A stretch of 64,000 bases of DNA. It comes from Mumia sp. Pv4-285 (lineage in GTDB: Bacteria > Actinomycetota > Actinomycetes > Propionibacteriales > Nocardioidaceae). Under the pieces are notes generated by a model that saw only the letters and a list, made by a program, of their open reading frames with translations, made no database searches and was not told where the DNA came from. The position numbers and the translations under genes were made by a program. The stretch spans positions 1,426,001 to 1,490,000 of the forward strand of contig NZ_CP162023.1 of NCBI RefSeq assembly GCF_041320275.1, in the 5' to 3' direction. Below, in pieces: positions 6,114-14,958 of the stretch (its first letter is position 1; every line of letters begins with the position of its first letter).

Positions 6114-8801
6114 TCACTGCGCGTGCCGCACGCGGGACAGGTCCTTCGACACGTCCTGCAGCTCGGCGTTCGTCGCTGACGGGTCGAGGATCGTCTCCTC
6201 CGCCTCGAACATCAGCGGGAGGAAGCCGACCGAACCCTGGCCTCCACCGAGCGGGACCGTCGCGTTCCAAGGGACTGCACCGCTCGCGAGCTCGAACCAG
6301 GCGAGGAGCAGGTCGGCACGCGCGCGGTCGCGCCGGTCGCCGCCCGTCGGCTGCAGGACCGCGTGGGCCTCGCTGGCCGTGAGCGCGGACGTGTCCTCGG
6401 AGAACACGCTCGACACCGCGTCGACGATCTCGAGGTAGCCCGCCCCGTACGCCGGGTCGATGTGCGGCTTGCCCTTGCCGCTGTACTGGTGTTTCCACCA
6501 GCCGGGACCCTGGGTCGACGTCGCGTCCCCCGTCACGATGATGCCGACCTCGTCGGTCGCGGTGCCGCCGTCGTCGTCGGCGAGGGCCAGGGCGAGATCC
6601 ACGACGCCCGGGACGTCGGCGGTGACGCCCACGTCGTCGCTGGCGAAGAACGGGAAGGTGCCCAGGGGGGTCGGTGTCGGTGGCTCGTCAGGCTCGGGCG
6701 CCGCGCCGTCGTTGAAGAACGTCGTGATGCTCGGCACCGTTCCGTCGTCCCACGTGAAGGTCAGATCGTCGGAGCCGGGGTCACTGCCGTCGGCCTCCAC
6801 CGTCGCGGTCTCACCGATCCGGGAGACAACGTAGGAACCGCCTGGGAACGCTACCGCGTCGCCGTCGTCGATCACGACGCTCGGGTCGAGGTTGTCGACC
6901 ACCACGGGGAACGTCGCCGTGTCCACGCCGCCGTCGTCGTCGGTCACCGACACCGTGGCGGTGTAGGTGCCGTTGTCGCCGTACGGGAAGCTCGCGGTGA
7001 GCGTCGCGCTGTGCGGCACACCCGGCCCGCCCTCGTCGTCGACCGTGATCGTCGCGGGCTGCGGGCCACCCGTGCCCGTCCCGAAGTCGACGGTCGCGGT
7101 GTGCGTGTCCGGCCACCCGGGATCGGTGAAGGTCGCCTCGACCGAGAGCGTGCCGCCCTCGTCGAGCGCGGTGACCTGTGCTGGGTCGAGGGTGAGCGTC
7201 GGTGCGACGTTCGTGACGTCACGGGTGAAGGTCACGGCCCCGGTCTCGCCCTTGTCGTCGGTGGCGGTGATCGTCACCGGCGCGGAGTCCGGACCGTCCG
7301 AGGTCTGCTCGCTCCAGGCCCAGGTGCCGGCGCCCATGACCACGGTGCCGCGCGAGGCCGTCAGGCTCGTCACCGTTCCGTCGGGATCGGCGAAGGTTCC
7401 TGTATTCGTGGCGATCGCGCCCTCGGCCGCCGTCACGATGGCTGCATCGGCGGACACGGTCGGCGGATCGTTGGGAGCACGGAGCGCGGCCAGGAGGTCG
7501 ATCCGCGGTGTGGTCGCCGTGGTCGTGCCAGCCGCGTTCGTCGCATAGGTGATCGGCACACCCGTGGTCCGCAGGTCGTTCATGAGATCGGCGACCGGGC
7601 GGGTCGGGTAGGCGTCGCGCAGGACGGCCAACGCACCCGCGACGTGAGGGGCGGCCATCGAGGTCCCGGACTTGCTCCCGTACGTGTCGTCGGGCTCGGA
7701 CGAGATGATCCCGCTGCCCGGAGCGAAGACGTCGAGGAGGCCTCCGCGGTTGCTGAAGCCGGACACGGCGTCGGCGTCGGTCGTCGATCCGACCGTGAAC
7801 GCCGTGGAGATGCAGCCCGGAGCTCCCGTTGCGTTCAGGTGGCTGTCGTTGCCGGCGGAGATCACCGTCGCGACCCCGGCCGCGAGGAGACCGTCGATCG
7901 CCGCCTTGCGGGTGTCGCCGTCGCAGGCCGCCCCGTTGTTGCCGCCGCCGAGACTCATGTTGGCGGAGACGACGTTCCAGCCGGGGTTCGCAGCGTCCAG
8001 GGCGATGAGCTGGTTGAGAGCGTTGATCTGGTCGCTCGGATAGGTCAGCACGCACGGCGTGGGGTCACCGACGCCGTCGGGGTCGCAGTCGGCGGTGTCG
8101 TTGAAGCGGGTGAACACCTGCATCGCGACGATCTGGGCTCCGGGAGCAACCCCGTCGCCGGGCGCGTTGGCGCTGTCGGTCGCCGCGCTTCCGGCGGCGA
8201 TGCCGGCGACGTGGCTGCCGTGGTCGCAGATGTTCGCCATCGCGGCGTTGAGGCACGCAGCGAGCCCGTCGACGTCCGCGTCGGTGTCGGTCGTGGTGCC
8301 GTCGGGGCACAGGCTGTCCTCGTCGGACGCTGCAGGCGTCGACGAGCAGAACTCCGAGACGATGCGCGCCCCGGCGGCGCCGTAGAACGGGTGGTCGTCA
8401 TCGATGCCGGTGTCGAGCACGGCGACGGTCGAGCCGGACCCGTCGAACCCCAGGTCGTGGACGTCGTCGCCGTTGATCACCGGCAGGGAGGAGGCGAGCG
8501 ACGGACGCTCGGGGACGTCTCCCATCACCGCGACGACGTCGGGGTGGTTCTCGAGGGCGGGCAGGTCGGTCGAGTCCACGGTCAGCACCGCGACGGGGAG
8601 GCGGCTCATCGCCCGGACCCGGTCGGCACCCGTGTCCGCCTCGACGGCGGCGAGATCGCTGCGCTGCTCGAGCTCGACGATGACCCGGACGGTCTGACCG
8701 TCCGGCTCGGCGGCGGCGGTGCCCGGGCCGAGAGCGACCAGCGCCCCCGCTGCCAGCACCGCGGCCGATGCCGCTGCCCACACTGTCCGTGACGTGCCCA
8801 T
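6114..8801 (-). CDS. Secreted S8 subtilisin-like serine protease with PKD-like domains
   Basis: An 895-residue secreted protease. Residues 1-31 are a signal peptide (AAVLAAGALVALGPGTAAA). After a short propeptide-like segment the S8 domain carries Asp130 (VAVLDTGID), His197 (DHGSHVAGIAAG), the oxyanion Asn318 (SAGNDS) and Ser381 (GTSMAAPHVAG), so the catalytic set is complete. Residues about 455-720 hold PKD/immunoglobulin-like repeats rich in Asp and Gly (YGDNGTYTATVSVTDDDGG). The last about 110 residues include a GPGWWKHQ motif and a helical module of unknown role. It should act outside the cell on proteins. It is convergent with the P450 gene and divergent from the AAA+/VWA operon across a 150-bp gap. 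Confidence 0.9.
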   Translation of the reverse strand: MGTSRTVWAAASAAVLAAGALVALGPGTAAAEPDGQTVRVIVELEQRSDLAAVEADTGADRVRAMSRLPVAVLTVDSTDLPALENHPDVVAVMGDVPERPSLASSLPVINGDDVHDLGFDGSGSTVAVLDTGIDDDHPFYGAAGARIVSEFCSSTPAASDEDSLCPDGTTTDTDADVDGLAACLNAAMANICDHGSHVAGIAAGSAATDSANAPGDGVAPGAQIVAMQVFTRFNDTADCDPDGVGDPTPCVLTYPSDQINALNQLIALDAANPGWNVVSANMSLGGGNNGAACDGDTRKAAIDGLLAAGVATVISAGNDSHLNATGAPGCISTAFTVGSTTDADAVSGFSNRGGLLDVFAPGSGIISSEPDDTYGSKSGTSMAAPHVAGALAVLRDAYPTRPVADLMNDLRTTGVPITYATNAAGTTTATTPRIDLLAALRAPNDPPTVSADAAIVTAAEGAIATNTGTFADPDGTVTSLTASRGTVVMGAGTWAWSEQTSDGPDSAPVTITATDDKGETGAVTFTRDVTNVAPTLTLDPAQVTALDEGGTLSVEATFTDPGWPDTHTATVDFGTGTGGPQPATITVDDEGGPGVPHSATLTASFPYGDNGTYTATVSVTDDDGGVDTATFPVVVDNLDPSVVIDDGDAVAFPGGSYVVSRIGETATVEADGSDPGSDDLTFTWDDGTVPSITTFFNDGAAPEPDEPPTPTPLGTFPFFASDDVGVTADVPGVVDLALALADDDGGTATDEVGIIVTGDATSTQGPGWWKHQYSGKGKPHIDPAYGAGYLEIVDAVSSVFSEDTSALTASEAHAVLQPTGGDRRDRARADLLLAWFELASGAVPWNATVPLGGGQGSVGFLPLMFEAEETILDPSATNAELQDVSKDLSRVRHAQ

Positions 8802-8850
8802 GATCTTCCCCCCGGTCGATGCTTCTGGGGACGTTACGGCGCTGTGGTGT

Positions 8851-8875
8851 CACGGAATGTCCCTTTTGTTCCGTG
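8851..8875. promoter_or_regulatory. Inverted repeat in protease / AAA+ divergent intergenic region
   Basis: CACGGAA (8851-8857) and TTCCGTG (8869-8875) are a perfect 7-bp inverted repeat with an 11-bp spacer, in the 150-bp gap between the subtilase start (8801) and the AAA+ start (8952). It is a candidate operator; no regulator gene is adjacent. Confidence 0.35.
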
Positions 8876-8951
8876 GCTCGTCACGCATCTCGCGTCCGCC
8901 GTCAGCGAACGATCGTCGGCGATCTGTGGGGTCGCGGACTAGCGTGGAGAC

Positions 8952-10334
8952 GTGAACGACGCTCCCTCCACGGTCGGCGAGCTGCGCGCCTCCGGCCACG
9001 TCCAGAAGTCCGTCCGCGAGGAGGTCCGCGACAACCTCCTGTCCGCGCTCGCGGAAGGTCGCGACCCGTGGCCAGGGCTGCACGGCCTCGAGGACACGGT
9101 GATCCCTCAGCTCGAGCGTGCGCTCATCGCCGGTCACGACGTCGTCCTGCTCGGCGAGCGAGGACAGGGCAAGACGCGGCTCCTCCGTACGCTCGTCGGG
9201 CTGCTCGACGAGTGGACGCCCGTGATCGCGGGCTCAGAGCTCGGCGAGCACCCGTACGAGCCCATCACACCCATGTCCCGCAGACGCGCGGACGAGCTGG
9301 GCGACGCCCTGCCCGTCGAGTGGCGGCACCGGGACGAGCGGTACGCGGAGAAGCTCGCGACGCCCGACACGAGCGTCGCCGACCTGATCGGCGACGTGGA
9401 TCCCATGAAGGTTGCGGAGGGTCGGTCCTTGGGAGACCCGGAGACGATCCACTTCGGACTGGTCCCACGCTCGCACCGCGGCATCGTCGCGATCAACGAG
9501 CTGCCCGACCTCGCCGAGCGCATCCAGGTGTCGATGCTCAACGTCATGGAGGAGCGTGACGTGCAGATCCGCGGGTACGTCCTGCGGCTGCCGCTCGACG
9601 TCCTCGTCATGGCCACCGCGAACCCGGAGGACTACACGAACCGCGGTCGCATCATCACACCGCTGAAGGACCGTTTCGGCGCCGAGATCAGGACCCACTA
9701 CCCGCTCGAGCTCGAGGACGAGGTCGCCGTCATCCGCCAGGAGGCGGCGCTGGTCGCAACCGTGCCGGACTTTCTGATGGAGATCATGGCGCGGTTCACG
9801 CGGTCGCTTCGCGAGTCCAACGCCGTCGACCAGCGCTCCGGCGTCTCCGCGCGGTTCGCGATCGCCGGAGCCGAGACCGTCGCCGCTGCCGCGCTGCACC
9901 GGGCGACCGTCCAGGGCGAGGGCCACGCGGTGGCCCGGGTCGTCGATCTGGAGACGGCGGTGGACGTGCTCGGCGGCAAGATCGAGTTCGAGACCGGTGA
10001 GGACGGACGTGAGCGCGAGATCCTGGCGCACGTCCTGCGGACGGCGACCGCCGAGACGGTCCGCCACCGACTCCGGGGCATCGACTTCGCACTCCTCGTC
10101 GACGCCTTCGGCGCCGGCGCGACGGTGATGACCGGTGAGCAGGTCGCCGCCTCCGACGTCCTCGCCGGCCTGCCCGTGCTGGGGGAGTCGGAGCTGTACG
10201 ACGAGGTGATGGACCGCCTCGGTGCGACCGACGACGGCGAGCGCGCGAGCGCGATCGAGCTGGCTCTCGAGGGCCTGTACCTCGCACGCAAGATCGGCAA
10301 GGACTCCGCCGGCGGGGAGACGGTGTACGGATGA
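8952..10334 (+). CDS. AAA+ ATPase of the MoxR / magnesium-chelatase-like class
   Basis: A 460-residue ATPase. Walker A is GERGQGKT (residues 68-75). The Walker B region reads IVAINELPDL, with Asn182 where most relatives have Asp, followed by Glu183. It is followed by helix and sensor motifs (QVSMLNVMEERDVQIRGY, DVLVMATANPEDYT) as in magnesium-chelatase I subunits and sigma-54-type ATPases. Such ATPases work with VWA-domain partners as chaperone-like remodelling or metal-insertion machines. It overlaps the VWA gene by 4 bp (ATGA), so the products are almost certainly a pair. The GTG at 8952 is the first in-frame start and precedes the conserved N-terminus. The substrate is unknown; no porphyrin genes are nearby. 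Confidence 0.85.
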   Translation: MNDAPSTVGELRASGHVQKSVREEVRDNLLSALAEGRDPWPGLHGLEDTVIPQLERALIAGHDVVLLGERGQGKTRLLRTLVGLLDEWTPVIAGSELGEHPYEPITPMSRRRADELGDALPVEWRHRDERYAEKLATPDTSVADLIGDVDPMKVAEGRSLGDPETIHFGLVPRSHRGIVAINELPDLAERIQVSMLNVMEERDVQIRGYVLRLPLDVLVMATANPEDYTNRGRIITPLKDRFGAEIRTHYPLELEDEVAVIRQEAALVATVPDFLMEIMARFTRSLRESNAVDQRSGVSARFAIAGAETVAAAALHRATVQGEGHAVARVVDLETAVDVLGGKIEFETGEDGREREILAHVLRTATAETVRHRLRGIDFALLVDAFGAGATVMTGEQVAASDVLAGLPVLGESELYDEVMDRLGATDDGERASAIELALEGLYLARKIGKDSAGGETVYG

Positions 10335-12409
10335 CCTCGGCAGGCGCGGTCGGCGGGAGGGGATCGGCCGGAGGCAGGCGGCGCGCCACCTCGTACGGCC
10401 GGTACGCCGGTGGTGACCCGCTGGCACCGCCGGTCGACCTCGCCGAGGCGCTGGACGCGATCGGCGAGGACGTGATGGCGGGCTACTCGCCGGAGCGTGC
10501 GATGGCGGAGGTGCTCCGCCGCGGGACCCAGGGCCAGCGCGGTCTCGACGACCTCGCCCGCCAGGTCGCGCAGCGTCGCCGTGAGCTGTTGCAGCGCCAC
10601 GACCTCGACGGCACGATGCGCGAGGTCCGTGAGCTGCTCGACCGGGCCGTGCTCGAGGAGCGCAAGCAGCTCGCGCGCGACCTCGACGAGGACGCCCGCT
10701 TCGCGGAGATGCGGATCGAGAACCTCCCGTCGTCGCCGGCGGCCGCGGTGTCCGAGCTCGGTGACTACACGTGGCGCAGTGCTCAGGCGCGTGAGGACTT
10801 CGAGCGGATCAAGGACCTTCTCGGCCGTGAGCTGCTCGACCAGCGGTTCTCCGGGATGAAGCAGGCGCTCGAGAACGCGACCGAGCAGGACCGCGAGGCC
10901 GTCGCTGAGATGATCGGCGACCTCAACGCACTCCTCGACGCGCACCGCCGAGGTGAGGACACCGAGGCGCAGTTCGACGAGTTCATGGACAAGCACGGCG
11001 ACTTCTTCCCGGAGAACCCGCAGAACGTCGACGAGCTCATCGATGCGCTCGCAGCCCGTTCGGCCGCGGCACAGCGGATGCTCAACTCGATGACGCCGGA
11101 GCAGCGCGAGGAGCTCATGGCGCTGTCGGCGCAGGCGTTCGGCAGCCCCGCGCTCCAGGAGGCGCTCGGACAGCTCGACGCCAACCTCCAGGCCCTGCGC
11201 CCCGGTGAGGACTGGGACGGTTCCGAGCAGTTCGGCGGGGAGCAGGGACTCGGGCTCGGGGACGGAACCGGTGTCCTCCAGGAGCTGGCCGACCTCGACG
11301 CGCTCGGTGAGCAGCTGTCGCAGGCGTACCCCGGCGCACGCATGAGCGACATCGACCTCGACAAGCTCGAGCGCCACCTCGGCGAGGACGCGGCGGTCGA
11401 CGCCCGCACCCTCACCGAGCTCGAGCGGGCTCTCCGCGACAGCGGGTCGCTCAAGCGCGGGACGGACGGCCAGCTCCGGCTGTCGCCGAAGGCGATCCGC
11501 CAGCTCGGCCGGTCGCTGCTGCGTGACGTCGCGCAGCGCATGTCGGGCCGTCAGGGCGCGCGTGACGTCAGGCGCGCCGGTGCGGCGGCAGAGATGTCGG
11601 GTGCGACCCGCGAGTGGGAGTACGGCGACACCGAGCCGTGGGACGTCACCCGCACGATCACCAACGCCGTCGTCCGGACGGTTTCGGCGGGCGGCGACGC
11701 ACGCGACGGGGTGAGGCTCGACATCCGCGACGTCGAGGTGAGCGAGACCGAGGCGCGGACCCAGGCGGCCGTCGCGCTGCTTGTCGACACGTCCTTCTCG
11801 ATGGCCATGGACGGGCGCTGGGTGCCGATGAAGCGCACGGCCCTGGCGCTGCACACCTTGATCCAGAGCCGCTTCCGCGGAGACCACCTGCAGATGATCG
11901 GATTCGGCCCGTACGCCGAGGTGATGGAGATCGACGAGCTCACGGCGCTGGACGCGAAGTGGGCGAAGGGCACGAACCTGCATCACGCCCTGCTGCTCGC
12001 CCACCGCCACTTCCGCAAGCACCCGAACGCGCAGCCCGTTCTCCTGATCGTCACCGACGGCGAGCCGACGTCGCACCTCGAGGCCGACGGCCAGCTCTTC
12101 TTCACGTACCCGCCGTCGCCGCGCACCGTCGCGTTCACGGTCGAGGCGCTCGACGAGGTCGGCAGGTTGGGTGCACAGACGACGTTCTTCCGGCTCGGGG
12201 AGGACCCGGGTCTGGCGAGGTTCATCGAGCAGATGGCGCGGCGCGTCGACGGGCGCGTGGTCGCTCCGGAGCTGGAGGACCTCGGTGTCGCCGTGGTCGA
12301 CAGCTATCTCGGTTCGCGCGACGGCAGCTCGGCCCACGACCGTGGCTCCTCGTACGGGGGGTCGTACGGCGGCTGGTTCGGTGGTCGCGGGTTCTGGGTG
12401 GACGAGTAG
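10331..12409 (+). CDS. VWA-domain protein, partner of the AAA+ ATPase
   Basis: A 692-residue cytoplasmic protein with no signal peptide. The first about 450 residues are acidic and largely helical, with many Asp/Glu/Arg and predicted coiled segments. The C-terminal third is a von Willebrand A domain with an intact metal-ion-dependent adhesion site, D486-T-S488-F-S490 (LVDTSFSMAMDGRW), followed by VTDGEPTSH. The tail is Gly/Tyr/Ser-rich (SSYGGSYGGWFGGRGF). Its start overlaps the AAA+ stop by 4 bp, indicating translational coupling. By analogy with MoxR-VWA and chelatase I/D pairs the two should form one machine; the target is unknown. Confidence 0.85.
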   Translation: MTSAGAVGGRGSAGGRRRATSYGRYAGGDPLAPPVDLAEALDAIGEDVMAGYSPERAMAEVLRRGTQGQRGLDDLARQVAQRRRELLQRHDLDGTMREVRELLDRAVLEERKQLARDLDEDARFAEMRIENLPSSPAAAVSELGDYTWRSAQAREDFERIKDLLGRELLDQRFSGMKQALENATEQDREAVAEMIGDLNALLDAHRRGEDTEAQFDEFMDKHGDFFPENPQNVDELIDALAARSAAAQRMLNSMTPEQREELMALSAQAFGSPALQEALGQLDANLQALRPGEDWDGSEQFGGEQGLGLGDGTGVLQELADLDALGEQLSQAYPGARMSDIDLDKLERHLGEDAAVDARTLTELERALRDSGSLKRGTDGQLRLSPKAIRQLGRSLLRDVAQRMSGRQGARDVRRAGAAAEMSGATREWEYGDTEPWDVTRTITNAVVRTVSAGGDARDGVRLDIRDVEVSETEARTQAAVALLVDTSFSMAMDGRWVPMKRTALALHTLIQSRFRGDHLQMIGFGPYAEVMEIDELTALDAKWAKGTNLHHALLLAHRHFRKHPNAQPVLLIVTDGEPTSHLEADGQLFFTYPPSPRTVAFTVEALDEVGRLGAQTTFFRLGEDPGLARFIEQMARRVDGRVVAPELEDLGVAVVDSYLGSRDGSSAHDRGSSYGGSYGGWFGGRGFWVDE

Positions 12410-12439
12410 CGCCTCAGGTCGTCCTGCGAGACTCGCCGT

Positions 12440-12991
12440 ATGAGCGAACGGCAGTTTTCCGACATGTGGGTTGACCCGCAGGACGATCCGCGTGCGGCGG
12501 ACGTGACGTTGAAGGGTGAGCGGGCAGTCCTCGTGGACTACCTCGACGTCTATCGGCTGACGCTGCGGATGAAGTGCGACGGGCTCGACGCCGAGCAGCT
12601 GGCGCGCCGGTCGGTGCCGCCGTCGTCGATGTCGCTCCTCGGCCTCGTACGGCACCTGAGCGATGTGGAGCGAACGTGGTTCAGGCAGGTGATGGCCGGC
12701 GAGGACGCGCCGCGTCACTCCCGCACGACCCAGGACCGGGATGCCGACTTCAACGGTGCGGTCGCCGACGACGAGGTCGTCGCCGACGCGTGGCGCCGCT
12801 GGGAGGACGAGGTCGCCTACGCGGAGCGGTTCGTCGCCGACGCGAGCGACCTCGGCGTGATGGCGCTCGACACCGAGCGCGGCGAGATCGAGCTCCGGGA
12901 GGTGCTCGTGCACATGATCGAGGAGTACTCGCGGCACGTCGGCCACGCCGACCTCCTGCGTGAGTGCATCGACGGTCGCACGGGGCAGTAG
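12440..12991 (+). CDS. DinB-superfamily (DUF664) protein
   Basis: A 183-residue helical protein of the DinB/YfiT-like superfamily. The pattern fits DUF664: LLGLVRHLSDVERTWFRQV (metal-site His in helix 2), and near the end VLVHMIEEYSRHVGHADLLREC with HMIEEYSRHVGH giving the two further His ligands. In actinobacteria many members are mycothiol-dependent transferases or maleylpyruvate isomerase-like enzymes; the substrate here is unknown. It follows the VWA gene after 30 bp and probably begins at its own promoter (the start is tight behind a GAGACTCGCC stretch typical of leaderless genes). Confidence 0.8.
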   Translation: MSERQFSDMWVDPQDDPRAADVTLKGERAVLVDYLDVYRLTLRMKCDGLDAEQLARRSVPPSSMSLLGLVRHLSDVERTWFRQVMAGEDAPRHSRTTQDRDADFNGAVADDEVVADAWRRWEDEVAYAERFVADASDLGVMALDTERGEIELREVLVHMIEEYSRHVGHADLLRECIDGRTGQ

Positions 12992-12992
12992 G

Positions 12993-13427
12993 TCACGGCG
13001 CCGCGTCGCGGGCCGCCTGACGCGCCCGGCGGACCGCCGCCTCCGCGTCGTACCAGGCGCACCGACCCGTCGGCCCGACCAGGCCGCGCCGGTCGAGGAA
13101 GCGCAGCAGCCGTCCGACGAGGGCCACGTGCGAGCGTGGCTGCGGAGTTGACGCGAGCCAGGGGTCGTCGAGGAAGCCGGGCAGGCAGCAGAGCAGCTCG
13201 CCGGGCCCGAAGAGGCGGAAGAACGAACCCTCGGACCCGGTGACCTGGCGTTCCTGCGCGAGGAGGGTGCCGTCGTGCGTCCCCAGGTGCGGGCACATGT
13301 CGGCGGTGTCGAGGTAGTGCTGGAGGTGGAGCACCACGCCGGCATAGGCGCGTTGCGTGCGTGCAGTGCGGTCGCGCTGCACGTCGGCGAGGAAGTCGGC
13401 GAGGATCGGGGACGGCGACGAGGTCAT
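12993..13427 (-). CDS. Hypothetical protein
   Basis: I do not recognise this 144-residue protein. It starts MTSSPSPILADFLADV, and has a helical N-terminal part (RTQRAYAGVVLHLQHYLDTAD) that superficially recalls the SAM-like N-terminal domain of tyrosine recombinases. A Gly/Phe/Leu-rich middle (GSFFRLFGPGELLCCLPGFLDDPW) and a basic C-terminus with Trp-Tyr-Asp (CAWYDAEAAVRRARQAA) follow. There is no recombinase catalytic domain. In-frame GTG codons upstream, to 13481, would lengthen it by 18 residues. It is convergent with the DinB gene, ending 1 bp after it. Confidence 0.6.
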   Translation of the reverse strand: MTSSPSPILADFLADVQRDRTARTQRAYAGVVLHLQHYLDTADMCPHLGTHDGTLLAQERQVTGSEGSFFRLFGPGELLCCLPGFLDDPWLASTPQPRSHVALVGRLLRFLDRRGLVGPTGRCAWYDAEAAVRRARQAARDAAP

Positions 13428-13493
13428 GGCGTCGAGGATGTCGGCATGCACTGACAGTCGGACGGAGAGGTGCAGGCGCACGGCGTGCCGACG

Positions 13494-14243
13494 TCAGTGC
13501 GCGTGAAGGCGACGGTCAAGAGTGGCTGCGGTCCGGCGTACGGCGGTGACGACGACCGACTCCGCGACGTCGGCCAGCGACTCCCAGGTCACGGCGACGG
13601 CAGCGCGGACGGAGGGAGCCGAGAGCGCGACGGCGACCGACCTGAAGCCGGGCGTGACCTCGCCGTCCTCCGTGGCGTGTCCCCGTCGACGGGTCTCGCT
13701 CAGCAGGTCCCGCAGCTCGCGCGGGGTCTGTGGTCCGGTGCCGGTCCGCAGGACGAACGCGGACTCGGTCGGATACAGCGCGCGCACCTGCGGGCGCGGC
13801 AGCGTCGACAGGATCGCCCGCCCGGACGCGGTCAGGTGCGCCGGCAGTCGTACGCCCACATCGGTGACGAGCGACGGTCGACCCGGTGAGCGTTCCTCGA
13901 GGACGTACAGGACGTCGGAGCCGTGGAGCACGGCCAGGTGCGCGGACTGGCCGAGCGTGTCGACGAGGCGGGCGAGCGGGACGCGGGCGAGGCGGGCGAG
14001 CGGTTCCTGCTGCGCGAACGCGATGCCGACCTCCCACGCGCCGACGCCGAGGCCCCAGGTGCGGTCCTCGGGGTAGTGGACGACGAAGTCCTCGGCCGCC
14101 ATCGCGGCGAGCAGGTGGTACGTCGACGAGCGCGGCAGGTCGATCTCCGCGGCGATGCGTCCCGCCGGGACGGGGACGGGCTGCCCGGAGAGGAACCGCA
14201 GCACGCGCAGGGTCGCGGTCGCTGCCGGGACGGGTCGGGACAC
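13494..14243 (-). CDS. IclR-family transcriptional regulator, probable hut-region regulator
   Basis: A 249-residue IclR protein: N-terminal winged helix (ATLRVLRFLSGQPVPVPAGRI, then LPRSSTYHLLAAM) and a C-terminal effector domain with the family motif LPAHLTASGRAILS. The GTG at 14243 was chosen because it begins immediately before the conserved helix; upstream residues would be translated operator sequence. It is divergent from the flavin reductase/hut run. A palindrome sits 10 bp before its start, and a near copy lies before hutH at 15466. That makes it a good candidate for the hut regulator (inference). IclR proteins may repress or activate, often with aromatic or small organic acid ligands. 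Confidence 0.85.
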   Translation of the reverse strand: MSRPVPAATATLRVLRFLSGQPVPVPAGRIAAEIDLPRSSTYHLLAAMAAEDFVVHYPEDRTWGLGVGAWEVGIAFAQQEPLARLARVPLARLVDTLGQSAHLAVLHGSDVLYVLEERSPGRPSLVTDVGVRLPAHLTASGRAILSTLPRPQVRALYPTESAFVLRTGTGPQTPRELRDLLSETRRRGHATEDGEVTPGFRSVAVALSAPSVRAAVAVTWESLADVAESVVVTAVRRTAATLDRRLHAH

Positions 14244-14252
14244 ACCTCGATT

Positions 14253-14268
14253 GTCTCGGGTACGAGAC
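14253..14268. promoter_or_regulatory. Palindromic operator before the IclR gene
   Basis: GTCTCG-GGTA-CGAGAC is a perfect 6-bp inverted repeat, 10 bp before the IclR start codon. Its core TGTCTCGGGTACGAGAC differs at two positions from the centre of the larger palindrome at 15466-15497, which suggests both are sites for the same regulator. Confidence 0.6.
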
Positions 14269-14301
14269 GTGGGCGCCCACCCGGCGCCGCTCACTCTGCA
14301 A

Positions 14302-14312
14302 GATACGGTATC
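14302..14312. promoter_or_regulatory. GATAC-G-GTATC palindrome in AT-rich promoter region
   Basis: GATAC and GTATC flank a single G in the unusually AT-rich stretch 14299-14345, upstream of the forward genes at 14376/14443. It is probably part of their promoter or a second operator; no consensus was identified. Confidence 0.3.
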
Positions 14313-14375
14313 CAACAAGGTCTATTAAGTTTATGGTATTTGACGCCGCCTCAACGAGCCAGACGAGAGAGACCC

Positions 14376-14450
14376 ATGAGCCGCCTTCGTACCACCGGAC
14401 ACCGGATCATCGCCGCCTTCGAACCGCTGCCGGGGGCGGACGGTGTCTGA
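14376..14450 (+). CDS. Possible 24-residue small ORF coupled to the FMN reductase gene
   Basis: ATG at 14376 opens a 24-codon frame (MSRLRTTGHRIIAAFEPLPG, then ADGV) with a purine-rich GAGAGAGA ribosome site 5 nt upstream. Its TGA at 14448-14450 lies inside the next gene, which starts at GTG 14443, giving an 8-nt overlap. The arrangement suggests translational coupling or a leader peptide. It may instead be the remnant of a longer gene. I recognise no family; support is only position, ribosome site and overlap. Confidence 0.4.
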   Translation: MSRLRTTGHRIIAAFEPLPGADGV

Positions 14451-14958
14451 GCGCGTCGCCGTCGTCGTCGGCAACCCGAAGCCGGCCTCCCGCACCCTGA
14501 CCGCAGCGTCGTACGTCGCCCACGAGCTCACCGGCAGGGAGCCGGACCTCGTGGTCGACCTGGCGACGCTGGGGTCGGCGCTGCTCGACTGGTCCTCGGC
14601 CGAGGTCGCCGACCTCGTCAAGCGGATCGGCGACGCGGACCTCGTCGTCGTCGCCTCGCCGACCTACAAGGGCGCCTACACCGGGCTGCTCAAGCTCTTC
14701 CTCGACAGGTTCGCCGCAGGGACCGGGCTGACCGGGCTCGCGGTGCCGTTGATGCTGGGTGGCTCTCCCGCCCACGCGCTGTCTCCCGAGCTCACCCTGC
14801 GTCCGGTCCTGACCGAACTCGGCGCGACGGTCCCTGGCCGCGGGCTGTTCGTGGTCGACACCGCGTACGACGATCCGGCGGCGTACGTCCGCTGGCTCGA
14901 CGACACTCGTCCGGTCGTCGAGGCCGTGCTCGGGAGCCGCGTCGGAGGCGTGGCATGA
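14443..14958 (+). CDS. NADPH-dependent FMN reductase (flavodoxin-like fold)
   Basis: A 171-residue protein with the flavodoxin-like FMN reductase fold: phosphate-loop segment VVVGNPKPASRT near the N-terminus, ADLVVVASPTYKGAYTGLLKLFLDR in the middle, and VPLMLGGSPAHAL. It resembles SsuE/MsuE-type reductases that supply reduced FMN to two-component monooxygenases. It starts at GTG 14443, overlapping a small ORF, and overlaps the next flavin reductase by 4 bp. No flavin-dependent monooxygenase is in the window, so the partner enzyme is unknown. It sits directly before the hut operon, separated by a large palindrome. Confidence 0.85.
   Translation: MSERVAVVVGNPKPASRTLTAASYVAHELTGREPDLVVDLATLGSALLDWSSAEVADLVKRIGDADLVVVASPTYKGAYTGLLKLFLDRFAAGTGLTGLAVPLMLGGSPAHALSPELTLRPVLTELGATVPGRGLFVVDTAYDDPAAYVRWLDDTRPVVEAVLGSRVGGVA

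Noticed and set aside
8802-8951. Possible riboswitch or small RNA in the protease/AAA+ gap
   Set aside because: Only a 7-bp inverted repeat is visible; no conserved riboswitch core or terminator-like structure was found.
9698-13345. Long minus-strand frame of over 1200 codons across the AAA+/VWA genes
   Set aside because: Antisense shadow: Arg/Val/Leu-biased, no motifs, and fully opposite to two recognisable genes with proper starts.
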